Numbered from the stretch's first letter, positions 46,736 through 56,304 are shown. The stretch is DNA of 64,000 nucleotides from Flavobacterium aquidurense (GCA_900107365.1 FNPS01000004.1:310001-374000); one strand, 5' to 3'. The notes: generated from the letters alone by a model not told the origin. Made by a program: numbers and translations.

Positions 46736-48154
46736 ATGCAAGAAAACGAACAAGACCAAGAACATTTTAAAAGAGAACTCGGATTACTAGACGGAACCAT
46801 GCTTGTCGTAGGATCTATGATTGGCTCCGGGATATTTATCGTAAGCGCTGATATCGCCAGACAAGTAGGATCTGCGGGCTGGCTTACTCTAATTTGGCTA
46901 ATCTCCGGATTAATTACCATTATTGCTGCTGTTAGTTACGGCGAGCTTAGTGCCATGTTTCCAAAAGCTGGAGGACAATACGTTTACCTGAAAGAAGCAT
47001 ATAATAAGCTGATTGCGTTTTTGTACGGCTGGAGCTTTTTTGCCGTAATTCAAACAGGAACAATTGCTGCCGTTGGAGTGGCTTTCTCAAAATTTGCCGC
47101 CTATATTTATGAACCGTTAAGCGACGAAAATATTTTATTCGAATTGGGTTCTTTTAAACTCAATGCAGCACAATTAGTGTCGATTTTTACTATTATTTTA
47201 TTGACTTATATTAATAGTCGTGGAGTGAAAAACGGAAAGATTCTACAAACCGTTTTAACGATTATCAAAATTTTATCACTGCTTGGTTTAATTGTTTTCG
47301 GATTAACGCTTGCTGCAAAAGCTTCAATTTGGGATGCCAATTGGGCCGATGCATGGACAACACGCTCTTATAATGCTGATAGTGGTTCATGGCTTCCAAT
47401 TAGCGGAACGGCTTTGATTACCGGAATTTCAGCAGCGATGGTTGGATCCTTATTTTCAAGTGATGCCTGGAATGGAGTTACTTTTATTGCCGGAGAAATT
47501 AAAAACCCAAAGCGTAATGTTGGTTTCAGTTTATTTCTCGGAACTTTTATTGTAACGATAATTTATGTTTTGACTAATTTGATGTATTTGGCGGTAATTC
47601 CGTTAGACGAAATTGCAACAGCAAAATCAGATAGAGTAGCAGTTGTGGCTTCGCAATATATTTTTGGAAATATCGGAACACTGATTATAGCGATTATGAT
47701 TATGATTTCGACTTTTGCCTGCAATAACGGATTAATTATGGCGGGTGCGAGAGTATATTATACAATGGCAAAAGATGGTTTGTTCTTTAAAAAAGCAGCT
47801 GTATTAAATGAATCGAGTGTTCCTGCATGGGCTTTATGGGCACAATGTATTTGGGCTTCCGCTTTGTGTTTGACAGGAAAATATGGTGATTTGTTGGATT
47901 TTGTAATCATCATTGTATTGATTTTTTACATTTTAACGATCTACGGAATTTTCATTCTACGCAAAAAAATGCCAGATGTAGAAAGACCATACAAAGCATT
48001 CGGATATCCGTTTTTACCAATGCTGTACATCATTATTGCAACAGCAATTTGTATTTCGTTACTATTGACAAAATTCTCGACTTGTGGTTGGGGAGTATTG
48101 ATTATGCTAACAGGAATTCCGGTATATTACTTAACGAAACCGAAAGAATCTTAG
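46736..48154 (+). CDS. APC-superfamily amino acid permease
   Basis: 472 residues with about 12 membrane helices. The first helix has the APC substrate-binding motif VGSMIGSGIFIVSADIAR; further family features are AVSYGELSAMFPKAGGQYVY and the late EIKNPKRNVGFSLFLG. It belongs to the LAT/SteT-like branch (residue pattern GGQYVYL), different from the CAT-like permease at 4584. It probably exchanges or imports neutral amino acids. The ATG follows an AT-rich leader with repeated GGAATTGGAATT words (46616-46680). A strong terminator lies 50 bases past the stop. Confidence 0.88.
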   Translation: MQENEQDQEHFKRELGLLDGTMLVVGSMIGSGIFIVSADIARQVGSAGWLTLIWLISGLITIIAAVSYGELSAMFPKAGGQYVYLKEAYNKLIAFLYGWSFFAVIQTGTIAAVGVAFSKFAAYIYEPLSDENILFELGSFKLNAAQLVSIFTIILLTYINSRGVKNGKILQTVLTIIKILSLLGLIVFGLTLAAKASIWDANWADAWTTRSYNADSGSWLPISGTALITGISAAMVGSLFSSDAWNGVTFIAGEIKNPKRNVGFSLFLGTFIVTIIYVLTNLMYLAVIPLDEIATAKSDRVAVVASQYIFGNIGTLIIAIMIMISTFACNNGLIMAGARVYYTMAKDGLFFKKAAVLNESSVPAWALWAQCIWASALCLTGKYGDLLDFVIIIVLIFYILTIYGIFILRKKMPDVERPYKAFGYPFLPMLYIIIATAICISLLLTKFSTCGWGVLIMLTGIPVYYLTKPKES

Positions 48155-48204
48155 AAGTTGCTAAGGTTCTGAGATGCTAAGACTCTAAGATTTTTTAATA
48201 TAGA

Positions 48205-48237
48205 ACACGCCTTCTTATATAGCAAGGCGTTTTTTTT
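48205..48237 (+). terminator. intrinsic terminator of the permease gene
   Basis: ACGCCTT (48207-48213) pairs with AAGGCGT (48224-48230) and is followed by eight Ts. Confidence 0.88.
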
Positions 48238-48265
48238 GTAATCTGCTCAATCTGCGGGAGAAATT

Positions 48266-48360
48266 AATCTCGCAAAGTCGCCAGGAAAAATAAACTTTGT
48301 GTCTTCGCGACTTTGTGGCAAAAAAACTTTGCGTAAAACCCTTGCGCCCTTTGCGGTTAA
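48266..48360. repeat. dispersed CTTTGCG/CGCAAAG intergenic repeat
   Basis: CAAAGTCGC (48273-48281) is the reverse complement of GCGACTTTG (48307-48315). The surrounding words ACTTTGTG, ACTTTGCG and CTTTGCGG recur. The same style of repeat appears in the kdp region as AATCTGTG and TTCGTGG words. No coding potential was seen. Confidence 0.6.
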
Positions 48361-48380
48361 ATCCTCAGTGCATTTCAAAA

Positions 48381-48414
48381 AAAAAGACACTGCTTATTTC
48401 TAACAGTGTCTTTT
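48381..48414. terminator. intrinsic terminator facing the DUF1810 gene
   Basis: AAAAGACACTG and CAGTGTCTTTT arms with an 11-base loop. Read on the minus strand it ends in a T run and lies 30 bases past the DUF1810 stop. Confidence 0.85.
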
Positions 48415-48445
48415 GATTTAAATAATCCAGGAAACAATTTGGGTA

Positions 48446-48907
48446 CTACACCATTTCAGTTTCCGTAGAAGATTTTATAGTCGAATTAATAATATTCAAA
48501 GTAAGAGGATCAGTTTCTCCTGAGAAAAACGCATCTAATATTTCCTGAAATACAGGATTTGTATTTTCTGTCAAAGAAAAAAGTGTCATGGAAGAACGCA
48601 ATTTACGAGCGTCTAAATCGCCTAAAATTCCATCAGCAGATTTCCTTTTGAAAGTCAAAAAAAGCTCAGAAATTTCGATAAGATGTTTTCCTAAAATAGG
48701 ATGTTCTAAAAATTCGGTTGCTTCTTTTAGATCATTAATGGCATATAGATTCGCCGTATCACTACTACCTAATCCTTTAATCTGCGGAAAAATGAACCAC
48801 ATCCAATGTGTTTCTTTTTTCCCTTTTTTGATTTCAGAAAAAGCAGTAAGATAAAGTTTATTTTGCGCATCTAAAAAACGCGATAAATCATTGTTTGAGT
48901 AAGCCAT
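48446..48907 (-). CDS. DUF1810 family protein
   Basis: 153 residues from ATG 48907 (MAYSNNDLSRFLDAQ). An in-frame start at 48979 would add 24 hydrophobic, non-conserved residues. The family signature is clear: FLDAQNKLYLTAFSEIKKG, THWMWFIFPQIKGLG, and LKEATEFLEHPILGKHLIEI. It is soluble and helical. No biochemical activity is established for DUF1810. It is followed upstream on the same strand by the AlkB-like gene but 155 bases separate them, so co-transcription is uncertain. Confidence 0.88.
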   Translation of the reverse strand: MAYSNNDLSRFLDAQNKLYLTAFSEIKKGKKETHWMWFIFPQIKGLGSSDTANLYAINDLKEATEFLEHPILGKHLIEISELFLTFKRKSADGILGDLDARKLRSSMTLFSLTENTNPVFQEILDAFFSGETDPLTLNIINSTIKSSTETEMV

Positions 48908-49062
48908 TATGGTATTAAATATTAAAAAAGGGTTGCAAAAATAGTAAAAAAGATAAGGTCTGCCTAATAAAAGGTTCACACAGTGAGTAATTTAACTTTT
49001 CGTGGAAGAATTTTCCTCATGGTTATATAATATGAAATAATGTCATTTTCAGTTATTTAAAA

Positions 49063-49689
49063 TTATAAACTACGATGTGTTTGTCTAAAAGTTAAATTAA
49101 TTCTTGGCAAAACATCTCGTGCCGTTTTCGGAACCTGATGCTGCCAAAAACTATTTGTTGTGCCGGACATCAATAAAAAAGAACCATGATGCAGCGGAAT
49201 TTCAACTTGTGGAATCTCTTTATTGAATTTATGACGTAGCCTGAACATTCGTGTTTCTCCAAAAGTTACCGAAGCAATAACGGGGTTTGGCCCAGTATTG
49301 TGTTCTTTGTCGCTATGCCAGCCCACGCCATCATTTCCATCTCGGTACAAATTCAGCAAAACGGTATTAAAATCGAGCTGTGTTTCTTTTTCTATACGGC
49401 CTCTAATTTTTAGTAATTCATAATTCCAGTCGGGACCATTTTGATCAGCTCCCGGATTATCTTTGTCTTCGTACCAGGCAATCATTCTCGGCACGGTATA
49501 AACTTTATCATAAATTTCCATTTCATATTCTCTCCATTTGGTTTTACGAAGCAGTCGTTCATAAAAACGATCAGACTCTTCTTTTGTGAAGAAATTATCA
49601 ATCAAAATCAATTCAGAATCAGGAATGTCAAATACTTTTTTTCCTGCCAAACCAGTTGCAAATAATTCGGTGTCGTTAAATAATGTCAT
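49063..49689 (-). CDS. AlkB-like 2-oxoglutarate/Fe(II) dioxygenase
   Basis: 208 residues. The Fe(II) ligands are the His and Asp of GWHSDKEHNTG and the His in FWQHQVPK. The 2-oxoglutarate-binding arginine is in PRINLTFRQ. The substrate-lid start carries VPRMIAWYEDKDN. This architecture (ALKBH2/3-like) repairs alkylated bases (1-meA, 3-meC) by oxidative demethylation. It sits 9 bases downstream of the exonuclease III gene on the same strand, so the two DNA-repair genes are very probably in one operon. Confidence 0.92.
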   Translation of the reverse strand: MTLFNDTELFATGLAGKKVFDIPDSELILIDNFFTKEESDRFYERLLRKTKWREYEMEIYDKVYTVPRMIAWYEDKDNPGADQNGPDWNYELLKIRGRIEKETQLDFNTVLLNLYRDGNDGVGWHSDKEHNTGPNPVIASVTFGETRMFRLRHKFNKEIPQVEIPLHHGSFLLMSGTTNSFWQHQVPKTARDVLPRINLTFRQTHRSL

Positions 49690-49698
49690 TGTTTTCCT

Positions 49699-50475
49699 TT
49701 ATTTTTTGTCAATTTCAATCCAAACAGGCGCATGATCACTTGTTTTTTCCCAGCCTCGTACATGGCGATCAACACCGCCGGAGCGTAATTTCGTTGCTAT
49801 CTCTGAACTCAGCAAAAAATGATCAATTCTCAAACCTGCGTCTCTTTCATAAGCATTTCTAAAATAATCCCAAAACGTATAAATTTTCTCATCGGGATAC
49901 AGCGTACGAATTGCATCTGTCCATCCCTGTGAAACAATGTCCTTAAAAGCTTTTCTGACTTCAGGTAGGAAAAGCGCATCCTTAACCCATTTTTCAGGTT
50001 TATAAACATCCAATTCTGTTGGCATCACATTAAAATCGCCAACAAGTATTACAGGAGTATTTAAACTCAGCAAGGTTTCAGCACGTTCTGCCAAACGATC
50101 AAACCATTTTAACTTGTATTCTAATTTAGGTCCCGGCGCAGGATTTCCGTTTGGTAAATAAAGACAGGCGATCACGATTCCGTTTATCAAAGCTTCAATA
50201 TAACGGCTCTGGGCATCTTCTTCATCGCCTGGAAGTGTCCGTGTTATTTCTTCAATTTCCATATTTCGGGCTAGAATTGCAACGCCGTTCCATTGTTTTT
50301 GTCCGTGCCAAATGGCGTTGTAACCGGCGTCATTAATCGCTTTAATGGGAAATTTATCCTGAGGCGCTTTTAATTCTTGCAGACAAACAATATCAGGTTT
50401 TGCTTCTTCAAGCCAGCGTAGTAATACATTCAATCGTCCGTTAACTCCGTTTACATTATAAGTGGCTATTTTCAT
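49699..50475 (-). CDS. xth: exodeoxyribonuclease III (AP endonuclease)
   Basis: 258 residues, the usual length. The EEP-family active site is present: NVNGVN near the start, CLQELK, GVAILAR, the pair VGDFNVMPTELD, and the terminal SDHAPVWIEI. The aspartate-histidine set in the last segment, together with E in QELK, coordinates the metal. It cleaves abasic sites in base-excision repair. It is co-oriented with the downstream AlkB-like gene (9-base gap) and lies after the mutasome operon, separated by 71 bases. Confidence 0.95.
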   Translation of the reverse strand: MKIATYNVNGVNGRLNVLLRWLEEAKPDIVCLQELKAPQDKFPIKAINDAGYNAIWHGQKQWNGVAILARNMEIEEITRTLPGDEEDAQSRYIEALINGIVIACLYLPNGNPAPGPKLEYKLKWFDRLAERAETLLSLNTPVILVGDFNVMPTELDVYKPEKWVKDALFLPEVRKAFKDIVSQGWTDAIRTLYPDEKIYTFWDYFRNAYERDAGLRIDHFLLSSEIATKLRSGGVDRHVRGWEKTSDHAPVWIEIDKK

Positions 50476-50546
50476 AGTAGATTTAATTAGTTGTATTATT
50501 AAATTTACAGCTTTTTAAACAGATATATTTACACAGTTTCCTAATC

Positions 50547-51926
50547 TTATTTCAGGAATTGCTTGTTAAAGAATACTTTACCAGGATATTTTTCTGCGTA
50601 AGCAAAAATTAATTGCACCATATATTGATTGCTTTTATACTGCGTCACATAATTTTTTACTTCGGATGGGTCAGTAATCGCAACATCTGACGGAATGTAT
50701 CCCATCCCATAAAAGTGTCCGTTTTCAACCCAGATACAACTGCGTTCCTCTTTTGATCTGCCTTTGTCTATAATGGCAAAACTAGGTCTGTTTCGTAATA
50801 AAAAATCAATGGCATTGTCGACTTGCTCGTTGTGAAGCAAAACATCCGGCAGGCTTTTGACTTCATTATTTTGAAAAAACGCTCCTTCTTCTGGTCTGGA
50901 ATACTTGCAGAATCTCTGGTCAATTTCAAATTGTTCAGACAGACTTCTTAGTAAATCTATAGCGTTATACAAACTATTAAATTCATGAATGCAAGTCTGA
51001 AATTTGGTTAATTTTCCAACGGCCAAATATTTATATCCGTTTCTTGCTTCATATTGATAAATGCCGAATTTGGCTTCAAAACGTTTTAATGCTCTATTGT
51101 AGGTTGGCCAAAGCTGTTTTATTTCGGTACATTCTAACAAAAGCGCCATTAATTCGTTCGCACAGACTTCAAAGGAAATTCCGTAGATATCTCGCAAGAA
51201 ATGTTGTCTTTGCGGATTGATTTTATGACCACTAAAATGAGAAGTTACACGTTTTTTTAAGTTGATCGCTTTTCCAACATAGATTACCTTTTTCATCTGA
51301 TTATAAAAATAATAGACACCAGGTTTTTCGGGTAAATTATTAAAATCTTCGGGAGGAAGGTTAGGAGGTAAGCGCTGATCTTGTGAAGTCATCTTGACCA
51401 TTTTTGCTATTTCGCCTTCAAAGTCCCATTCAAGTAATCGGGAAAATAATATGGCAGTAGCATCTGCATCTCCACCAGCGCGATGTTGATTCTCTAAAGG
51501 AATGTCTAGCGAATAACAAAGTTTTCCCAAACTGTAGGAGGACAGCCCAGGTTTGATTTTTCTTGCTGCGCGAACGGTACACAGTTTTCTTGCGGTCCAT
51601 TTAAATCCCGCTTGTTCCAATTGATGACGTACAAAAGAATAATCGAAGTTGACATTATGAGCCACAAAAATACGATCCGTCAGCATTTCCAGTACTTTCT
51701 CTGAAATGTCATCGAAAATTGGAGCATTGGCGACCATTTCATTGTTAATGCCGGTTAATCCAAAAATAGAAAGAGGAATTTCCCTTTCCGGATTAACAAG
51801 CGTTTCGTAGCGGTCGATTACTTTTTCGCCATCATGAATAATGATGGCAATTTCTGTAATGCGACTGCCACTGGCGTTACCACCGGTGGTTTCGATATCT
51901 ACTATGGCGTATTCTTGCTTTTTCAT
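50547..51926 (-). CDS. fused DEDDh exonuclease and GIY-YIG nuclease
   Basis: 459 residues from ATG 51926 (MKKQEYAIVDIETTGG); a longer start at 51971 adds 15 residues and would nearly abut dnaE. The first ~170 residues are an epsilon-like exonuclease: AIVDIETTGG (motif I), HNVNFDYSF (motif II) and HRAGGDADATAIL (motif III). Residues ~200-290 form a GIY-YIG domain (KPGVYYFYNQ, VIYVGKAINLKKR), as in UvrC and Cho. This fusion occurs in several bacteria as a Cho-like nucleotide-excision nuclease with proofreading-type exonuclease. It is the last gene of the damage cassette starting at 56220. Confidence 0.87.
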   Translation of the reverse strand: MKKQEYAIVDIETTGGNASGSRITEIAIIIHDGEKVIDRYETLVNPEREIPLSIFGLTGINNEMVANAPIFDDISEKVLEMLTDRIFVAHNVNFDYSFVRHQLEQAGFKWTARKLCTVRAARKIKPGLSSYSLGKLCYSLDIPLENQHRAGGDADATAILFSRLLEWDFEGEIAKMVKMTSQDQRLPPNLPPEDFNNLPEKPGVYYFYNQMKKVIYVGKAINLKKRVTSHFSGHKINPQRQHFLRDIYGISFEVCANELMALLLECTEIKQLWPTYNRALKRFEAKFGIYQYEARNGYKYLAVGKLTKFQTCIHEFNSLYNAIDLLRSLSEQFEIDQRFCKYSRPEEGAFFQNNEVKSLPDVLLHNEQVDNAIDFLLRNRPSFAIIDKGRSKEERSCIWVENGHFYGMGYIPSDVAITDPSEVKNYVTQYKSNQYMVQLIFAYAEKYPGKVFFNKQFLK

Positions 51927-51976
51927 CTCTTTACTATAACGCAAAACCTCTTTTTGTTCTTGTAAAATCATCGTGG

Positions 51977-54900
51977 TTATTTTTGAAATTTCATTCGGTG
52001 TCTTGGTAAGTTGATTTCATGTCCCTGCGGATACGGTTCGCGATGTGTCGAACTCACATCTTCTTTAATTTGACGCTGTGTTTTAAACTGATCTTTCGCA
52101 TCCATATAACGCGGATCCGGAATAAAAGGCATTTTTGCCATTTTAAGAATGGTAATGGTTGGAAAATGATAATCAACTTCAACATTTCCCAAAAGCAAAT
52201 AACAGCCTCCGCCCTGAAAAGGATATTGCGCCAGACAATCAGGAAAATGGGCGGTATCAAAATAAGTACCTTCGTGATCGATCCAGGTGCCGAAATACAT
52301 GTTTCCTTTTTTGGTAGGAACTTGTTTTCTGGAGATTAAATACGCCAGCATTTTAACTTGTTTTTTATGATGTGCCACTAAATCTTTAGCCATAATATCG
52401 CCGCGGTATTTAATCTGAAGCAAATCAAAAACAGTACACGAAACGGGAAAGCTCAATAATTCGATTTCATCAAAAGCATCTTCAAACAGAGAACGTTCTA
52501 AAGTAGGAAGTTTATATTCTTTAACGGGCTCCTGTAATAACATCAAACTTCTGTTTTCGGGTTTGAAATTGTTTAAAAGCAAACTCGCAATCACTAAAAG
52601 CTGATTTTTAGTTTTTCCTGTAAAACGAAAAGCATCAATAAAAATCAGGATTTTAATGCTCTCAATCCCGATAGGAATACGATTAATGAAATCTTCCAAA
52701 GAAAGAAAAGCACCGTTTTTCTCCCGATCTGATTCAATCAAATTCGCCGTTTTAGATTCTAACCCCTGCAGGTGCATAAACCCTAGATAAATATCATTTC
52801 CATAAACCGTAGTTTGGTATTCGCTTTTATTCACACACGGATTCAGGATTGTACCACCAGACATACGCGCTTCGTGCACATAAACTTCGGTACGATAAAA
52901 CCCACCCTGATTGTTGATTACAGCAACCATAAACTCAACAGGATAATTAATTTTGAGATACAAACTCTGATAACTTTCTACCGCATAAGAAGCCGAGTGG
53001 GCTTTGCAGAAAGAGTATCCGGCAAACGACTCGATCTGGCGGTAAATTTCCTGACTTAGCGCTTCAGGATGTCCTTTTTGTGCGCAACAGAGAAAGAAAT
53101 TGTCTTTTACCTTTTGTAAAGCTTCTATAGAACGTCCTTTTCCGGACATCGCCCGACGTAAAATATCACCGTCCGCAGCGGGAAGCCCGCCATAATGCAA
53201 TGCGATTTTAATCACATCTTCCTGATAGACCATAATACCATAAGTTTCGCCAAGATGCTCTTTGAAAACCTCATGGAAATACTCGAATTGGTCCGGATTA
53301 TTATGTCGAAAAATATATTCTTTCATCATTCCGGATTGAGCAACTCCGGGACGAATAATGGAAGACGCGGCAACCAGAATTTTATAATTATCACAATTTA
53401 ATCGGCGTAATAAACCTCGCATGGCGGGACTTTCGATATAAAAACAACCAATCGTTTTACCTTGTGCCAGATGAACATTGCATACTTCTTCATCTTTAGA
53501 AATAGAAGTATTTCGAATATCCACTTTTATTCCGCGGTTTTTCTCGATCAGTTTTACGCTATCATCTATATGACCAATCCCACGCTGACTCAGGATATCA
53601 AATTTGTCAAAACCAATTTCTTCGGCAATATGCATGTCGAAAAGCACAATTGGAAATCCTTTTGGAGGCATTTCCAGAGGCGTGTAATTCGTAATGGGCT
53701 CTTCAGAAATGATAATCCCACAAGCGTGCATACTGCGTTGGTTGGGATATTTTACAATCATGTCGCTATATTCCTGAACGAATTTTACAATAGAATTGGT
53801 TTCGTGTAGTTGTTTTGGATTTTTAGCCAGCATATCCAATTCTTCTTTTGGAAGGCCAAACACTTTCCCGACTTCCCTGTAAATAGATCGATGTTTGAAT
53901 TCGACATTGGTTCCGCAAAAAGCAACGTGCTCACGACCATAAGTTTCGAAAATATATTCTAAAATGGTATTGCGTTCTTTCCAGCTCCAGTCAATGTCAA
54001 AATCGGGTGGGCTTTTACGATTTAAATTTAAAAAACGTTCAAAATACAGATCGAGTTCGATTGGACAGATATCGGTAATTCCGAGGCAATAAGCAATAAT
54101 GCTGTTGGCTCCGCTTCCGCGCCCGATGTGCATAAATCCCTGACTATTGCTGTATCGGACAATATCCCAAGTGATTAAAAAATAACCGCTGAATTGTAAT
54201 TCGTCAATAACTTTTAATTCTTTTTCTACACGTTTTCGGGCAATTGTGTTTTCTTTTTCATAACGCCATTCAAAACCTTTTTCGGCCAATTCTGTTAGTT
54301 TTTTGAGATCACTCTCACGACTTCCGGTAAAGAATTTTTTATTTCTTTTAATTGAAAAAGCGTATTGAAAATCGCAGGAATCAATTATTCTCTGCGTGTT
54401 GACAATAATTTCAGGGTAATTTTCATAAAATGGTAAAAGCGATTCTAAGGGCAACATTTTTTCAGAAGTTTTACAGTAATCTGCTTCTGTAAGCCTCGAA
54501 AGAATAATATTAGTATCAATCGCACGAAGAATTTTATGCAGGTTAAATTCTTTTTTATTGCTAAAAGTTACGGATTGAAGCACAACCATTTTCGAAATTT
54601 TAGTTGCATGTTTCGAGGTAAAAAGCCTTAAAACTTCGTCTGGACGAACTCCGATAAATTCATTTTCACGAAGCGTTTCCGGAGCATTTTCTAAAGTATA
54701 AATCACAAAAACCGATTCGAATTCTGGAGCAATCAAAGGCAAAGGCTCTCCGCTGAAATTATGATCCGTTAAAAAGCGATTCATTTCGCCCAAACCTTCA
54801 GCATTTTTAGCCAAACCAATATATCGAAATTGATGATGGCAACGAAACTCCATTCCAACCAGAGGTTTAATTTCTTTGGATTGACAAGCTCTTATAAAAT

Positions 54901-55036
54901 CATAAATTCCCGTTACGGTATTAATATCTGTCAGTGCCATTGCTTTTATGCCACAGGAAACGGCTTCCTCGATAAGTTTATCAAGAGAAATCGTGCCGTA
55001 GCGCAAAGAATGGTATGAATGACAGTTGAGGTACAT
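51977..55036 (-). CDS. DNA polymerase III alpha-like subunit (short, error-prone DnaE2/ImuC type)
   Basis: 1019 residues, much shorter than a replicative Bacteroidota DnaE. The N-terminal PHP domain starts MYLNCHSYHSLRYG. The catalytic palm has PPDFDIDWSW (about residue 345) and the third aspartate in FDKFDILSQRGIGHID. The segment around 415-430 contains the MHACGIIIS-type active-site helix. The C-terminal OB-fold/tail of replicative enzymes is reduced. It starts 2 bases after the Y-family polymerase gene ends, so the two are translated together; the pair matches an ImuB/ImuC-like translesion mutasome in organisation. Confidence 0.88.
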   Translation of the reverse strand: MYLNCHSYHSLRYGTISLDKLIEEAVSCGIKAMALTDINTVTGIYDFIRACQSKEIKPLVGMEFRCHHQFRYIGLAKNAEGLGEMNRFLTDHNFSGEPLPLIAPEFESVFVIYTLENAPETLRENEFIGVRPDEVLRLFTSKHATKISKMVVLQSVTFSNKKEFNLHKILRAIDTNIILSRLTEADYCKTSEKMLPLESLLPFYENYPEIIVNTQRIIDSCDFQYAFSIKRNKKFFTGSRESDLKKLTELAEKGFEWRYEKENTIARKRVEKELKVIDELQFSGYFLITWDIVRYSNSQGFMHIGRGSGANSIIAYCLGITDICPIELDLYFERFLNLNRKSPPDFDIDWSWKERNTILEYIFETYGREHVAFCGTNVEFKHRSIYREVGKVFGLPKEELDMLAKNPKQLHETNSIVKFVQEYSDMIVKYPNQRSMHACGIIISEEPITNYTPLEMPPKGFPIVLFDMHIAEEIGFDKFDILSQRGIGHIDDSVKLIEKNRGIKVDIRNTSISKDEEVCNVHLAQGKTIGCFYIESPAMRGLLRRLNCDNYKILVAASSIIRPGVAQSGMMKEYIFRHNNPDQFEYFHEVFKEHLGETYGIMVYQEDVIKIALHYGGLPAADGDILRRAMSGKGRSIEALQKVKDNFFLCCAQKGHPEALSQEIYRQIESFAGYSFCKAHSASYAVESYQSLYLKINYPVEFMVAVINNQGGFYRTEVYVHEARMSGGTILNPCVNKSEYQTTVYGNDIYLGFMHLQGLESKTANLIESDREKNGAFLSLEDFINRIPIGIESIKILIFIDAFRFTGKTKNQLLVIASLLLNNFKPENRSLMLLQEPVKEYKLPTLERSLFEDAFDEIELLSFPVSCTVFDLLQIKYRGDIMAKDLVAHHKKQVKMLAYLISRKQVPTKKGNMYFGTWIDHEGTYFDTAHFPDCLAQYPFQGGGCYLLLGNVEVDYHFPTITILKMAKMPFIPDPRYMDAKDQFKTQRQIKEDVSSTHREPYPQGHEINLPRHRMKFQK

Positions 55037-55038
55037 GA

Positions 55039-56220
55039 TTATTTTTTACGTTTTAAAATTTCATCTTTATTATTTGGTTTAAAATGAGCTCCGGCACAGC
55101 GCATTACAGCATCAAAACCATAACGACTTTTCATTTTATCCATCGCAGCGTAAAGCGACAACATTTCTTCAGTATCTTCAAAAAGATTAATTTGATACGT
55201 ACCGCGAACCAATCCGCTAAAGCGAATACCAATCAGGCGTAATCGCATACGGCGTTGATATACTTTTTCAAAAAGCTCCATTACATTTTTGGTCAGAATA
55301 TGATCTGCTGAAGTGTAGGCGATTTTACATTGTTTTGTTTCGGTATCAAAATTGGCGTAGCGTATTTTAACCGCAATTGTTGAGGTTAACCATTGTTCTG
55401 ATCGCAATTGGAAAGCCAGTTTTTCGACCATGCCTATAAGTACTCTTTTGAGTTTTGCTATATCTATAGTATCCTGAGAAAAAGTATGTTCAGTCGAAAT
55501 TGATTTTCTTTCGGTATAAGGTTCAACAGGTGTATTATCGATTCCGTTGGCTTTTTTCCAAATATCCAATCCATTTTTGCCAATCATCTGTTGTAAAACT
55601 TCAGGAGGCATTTCAGCTAAAGTTTGAATTTTACGGACGCCAATTCGCGATAAAAGCTGAAAAGTTACAGCGCCAACCATTGGGATTTTTTGAATCGACA
55701 ACGGATTCAAAAAAGCTTGTACGCCATTTTCCGGAATTTCTAAGTTCCCTACTGGTTTACCTTCGCCGGTAGCAATTTTAGAAACAGTTTTATTGATGGA
55801 TAATGAAAAACTAATTGGCAGTCCGGTTTCTTTAATAACAGATTGTGCGAGTTCATTTGTCCATTTATAACTTCCGTGAAATTTATCCATTCCGGTAATG
55901 TCAAGATAGAATTCGTCGATGCTGGCTTTTTCCATAATCGGTGCTTTTTCCTGAATAACCTGCGTAACATCATGCGATAATTGAGAGTATAATTCCATAT
56001 CGCCTTTCATTACTTTGGCTTGCGGACAAAGTTTCATCGCCATGTGAATAGGCATCGCAGAACGCACTCCAAAGTAACGTGCTTCATACGAACAAGAGGC
56101 TACAACACCGCGATCGCCACCACCAATGATTAACGGAATACCGTTTAATTCTGAGTTAGTTAGCCTTTCGCAGGATACAAAAAAGGTATCCAAATCCATG
56201 TGTACAATCGCCCTTGCCAT
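55039..56220 (-). CDS. Y-family DNA polymerase (DinB/Pol IV-like)
   Basis: 393 residues with a complete catalytic domain: IVHMDLDTFFVSCERL (D9, D11 region) and KASIDEFYLDITGMDK (D102, E103). The thumb/little-finger region has IRKIQTLAEMP (helix-hairpin-helix). Because the catalytic residues are intact, it is DinB-like rather than an inactive ImuB. It probably performs translesion synthesis and may partner the short DnaE encoded 2 bases downstream. Its promoter region contains the TGTAC-N10-GTACA dyad, and the divergent neighbour encodes a LexA-like regulator, suggesting SOS-type control. Confidence 0.92.
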   Translation of the reverse strand: MARAIVHMDLDTFFVSCERLTNSELNGIPLIIGGGDRGVVASCSYEARYFGVRSAMPIHMAMKLCPQAKVMKGDMELYSQLSHDVTQVIQEKAPIMEKASIDEFYLDITGMDKFHGSYKWTNELAQSVIKETGLPISFSLSINKTVSKIATGEGKPVGNLEIPENGVQAFLNPLSIQKIPMVGAVTFQLLSRIGVRKIQTLAEMPPEVLQQMIGKNGLDIWKKANGIDNTPVEPYTERKSISTEHTFSQDTIDIAKLKRVLIGMVEKLAFQLRSEQWLTSTIAVKIRYANFDTETKQCKIAYTSADHILTKNVMELFEKVYQRRMRLRLIGIRFSGLVRGTYQINLFEDTEEMLSLYAAMDKMKSRYGFDAVMRCAGAHFKPNNKDEILKRKK

Positions 56221-56231
56221 TTCCTTTGTTT

Positions 56232-56253
56232 TTGTACAACAAAATTAGTACAG
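56232..56253. promoter_or_regulatory. candidate LexA-like operator in the divergent promoter
   Basis: TGTAC (56233-56237) and GTACA (56248-56252) form a dyad with a 10-base spacer; the left half is also inside the palindrome TTGTACAA (56232-56239). It overlaps the -7 box of the polymerase operon and sits upstream of the regulator promoter, as expected for an autoregulated repressor site. Binding is inference. Confidence 0.55.
56240..56247 (-). promoter_or_regulatory. candidate -7 promoter box of the polymerase operon
   Basis: TAATTTTG is read on the minus strand (CAAAATTA on plus), 19 bases upstream of the ATG at 56220. It lies between the two GTAC half-sites of the putative operator. Confidence 0.6.
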
Positions 56254-56270
56254 ATGATAACATTTTTTTG

Positions 56271-56278
56271 TATATTTG
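56271..56278 (+). promoter_or_regulatory. candidate -7 promoter box of the LexA-like gene
   Basis: TATATTTG matches TAnnTTTG, ending 26 bases before the ATG at 56305. The operator candidate lies 18-39 bases upstream of it, in the -33 region. Confidence 0.62.
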
Positions 56279-56304
56279 ATGTTCCAAATTATAACAAATT
56301 AATT

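Noticed and set aside
53195..53809. Plus-strand reading frames inside the dnaE gene
   Set aside because: Complementary-strand shadows of a well-supported polymerase gene; no independent evidence.
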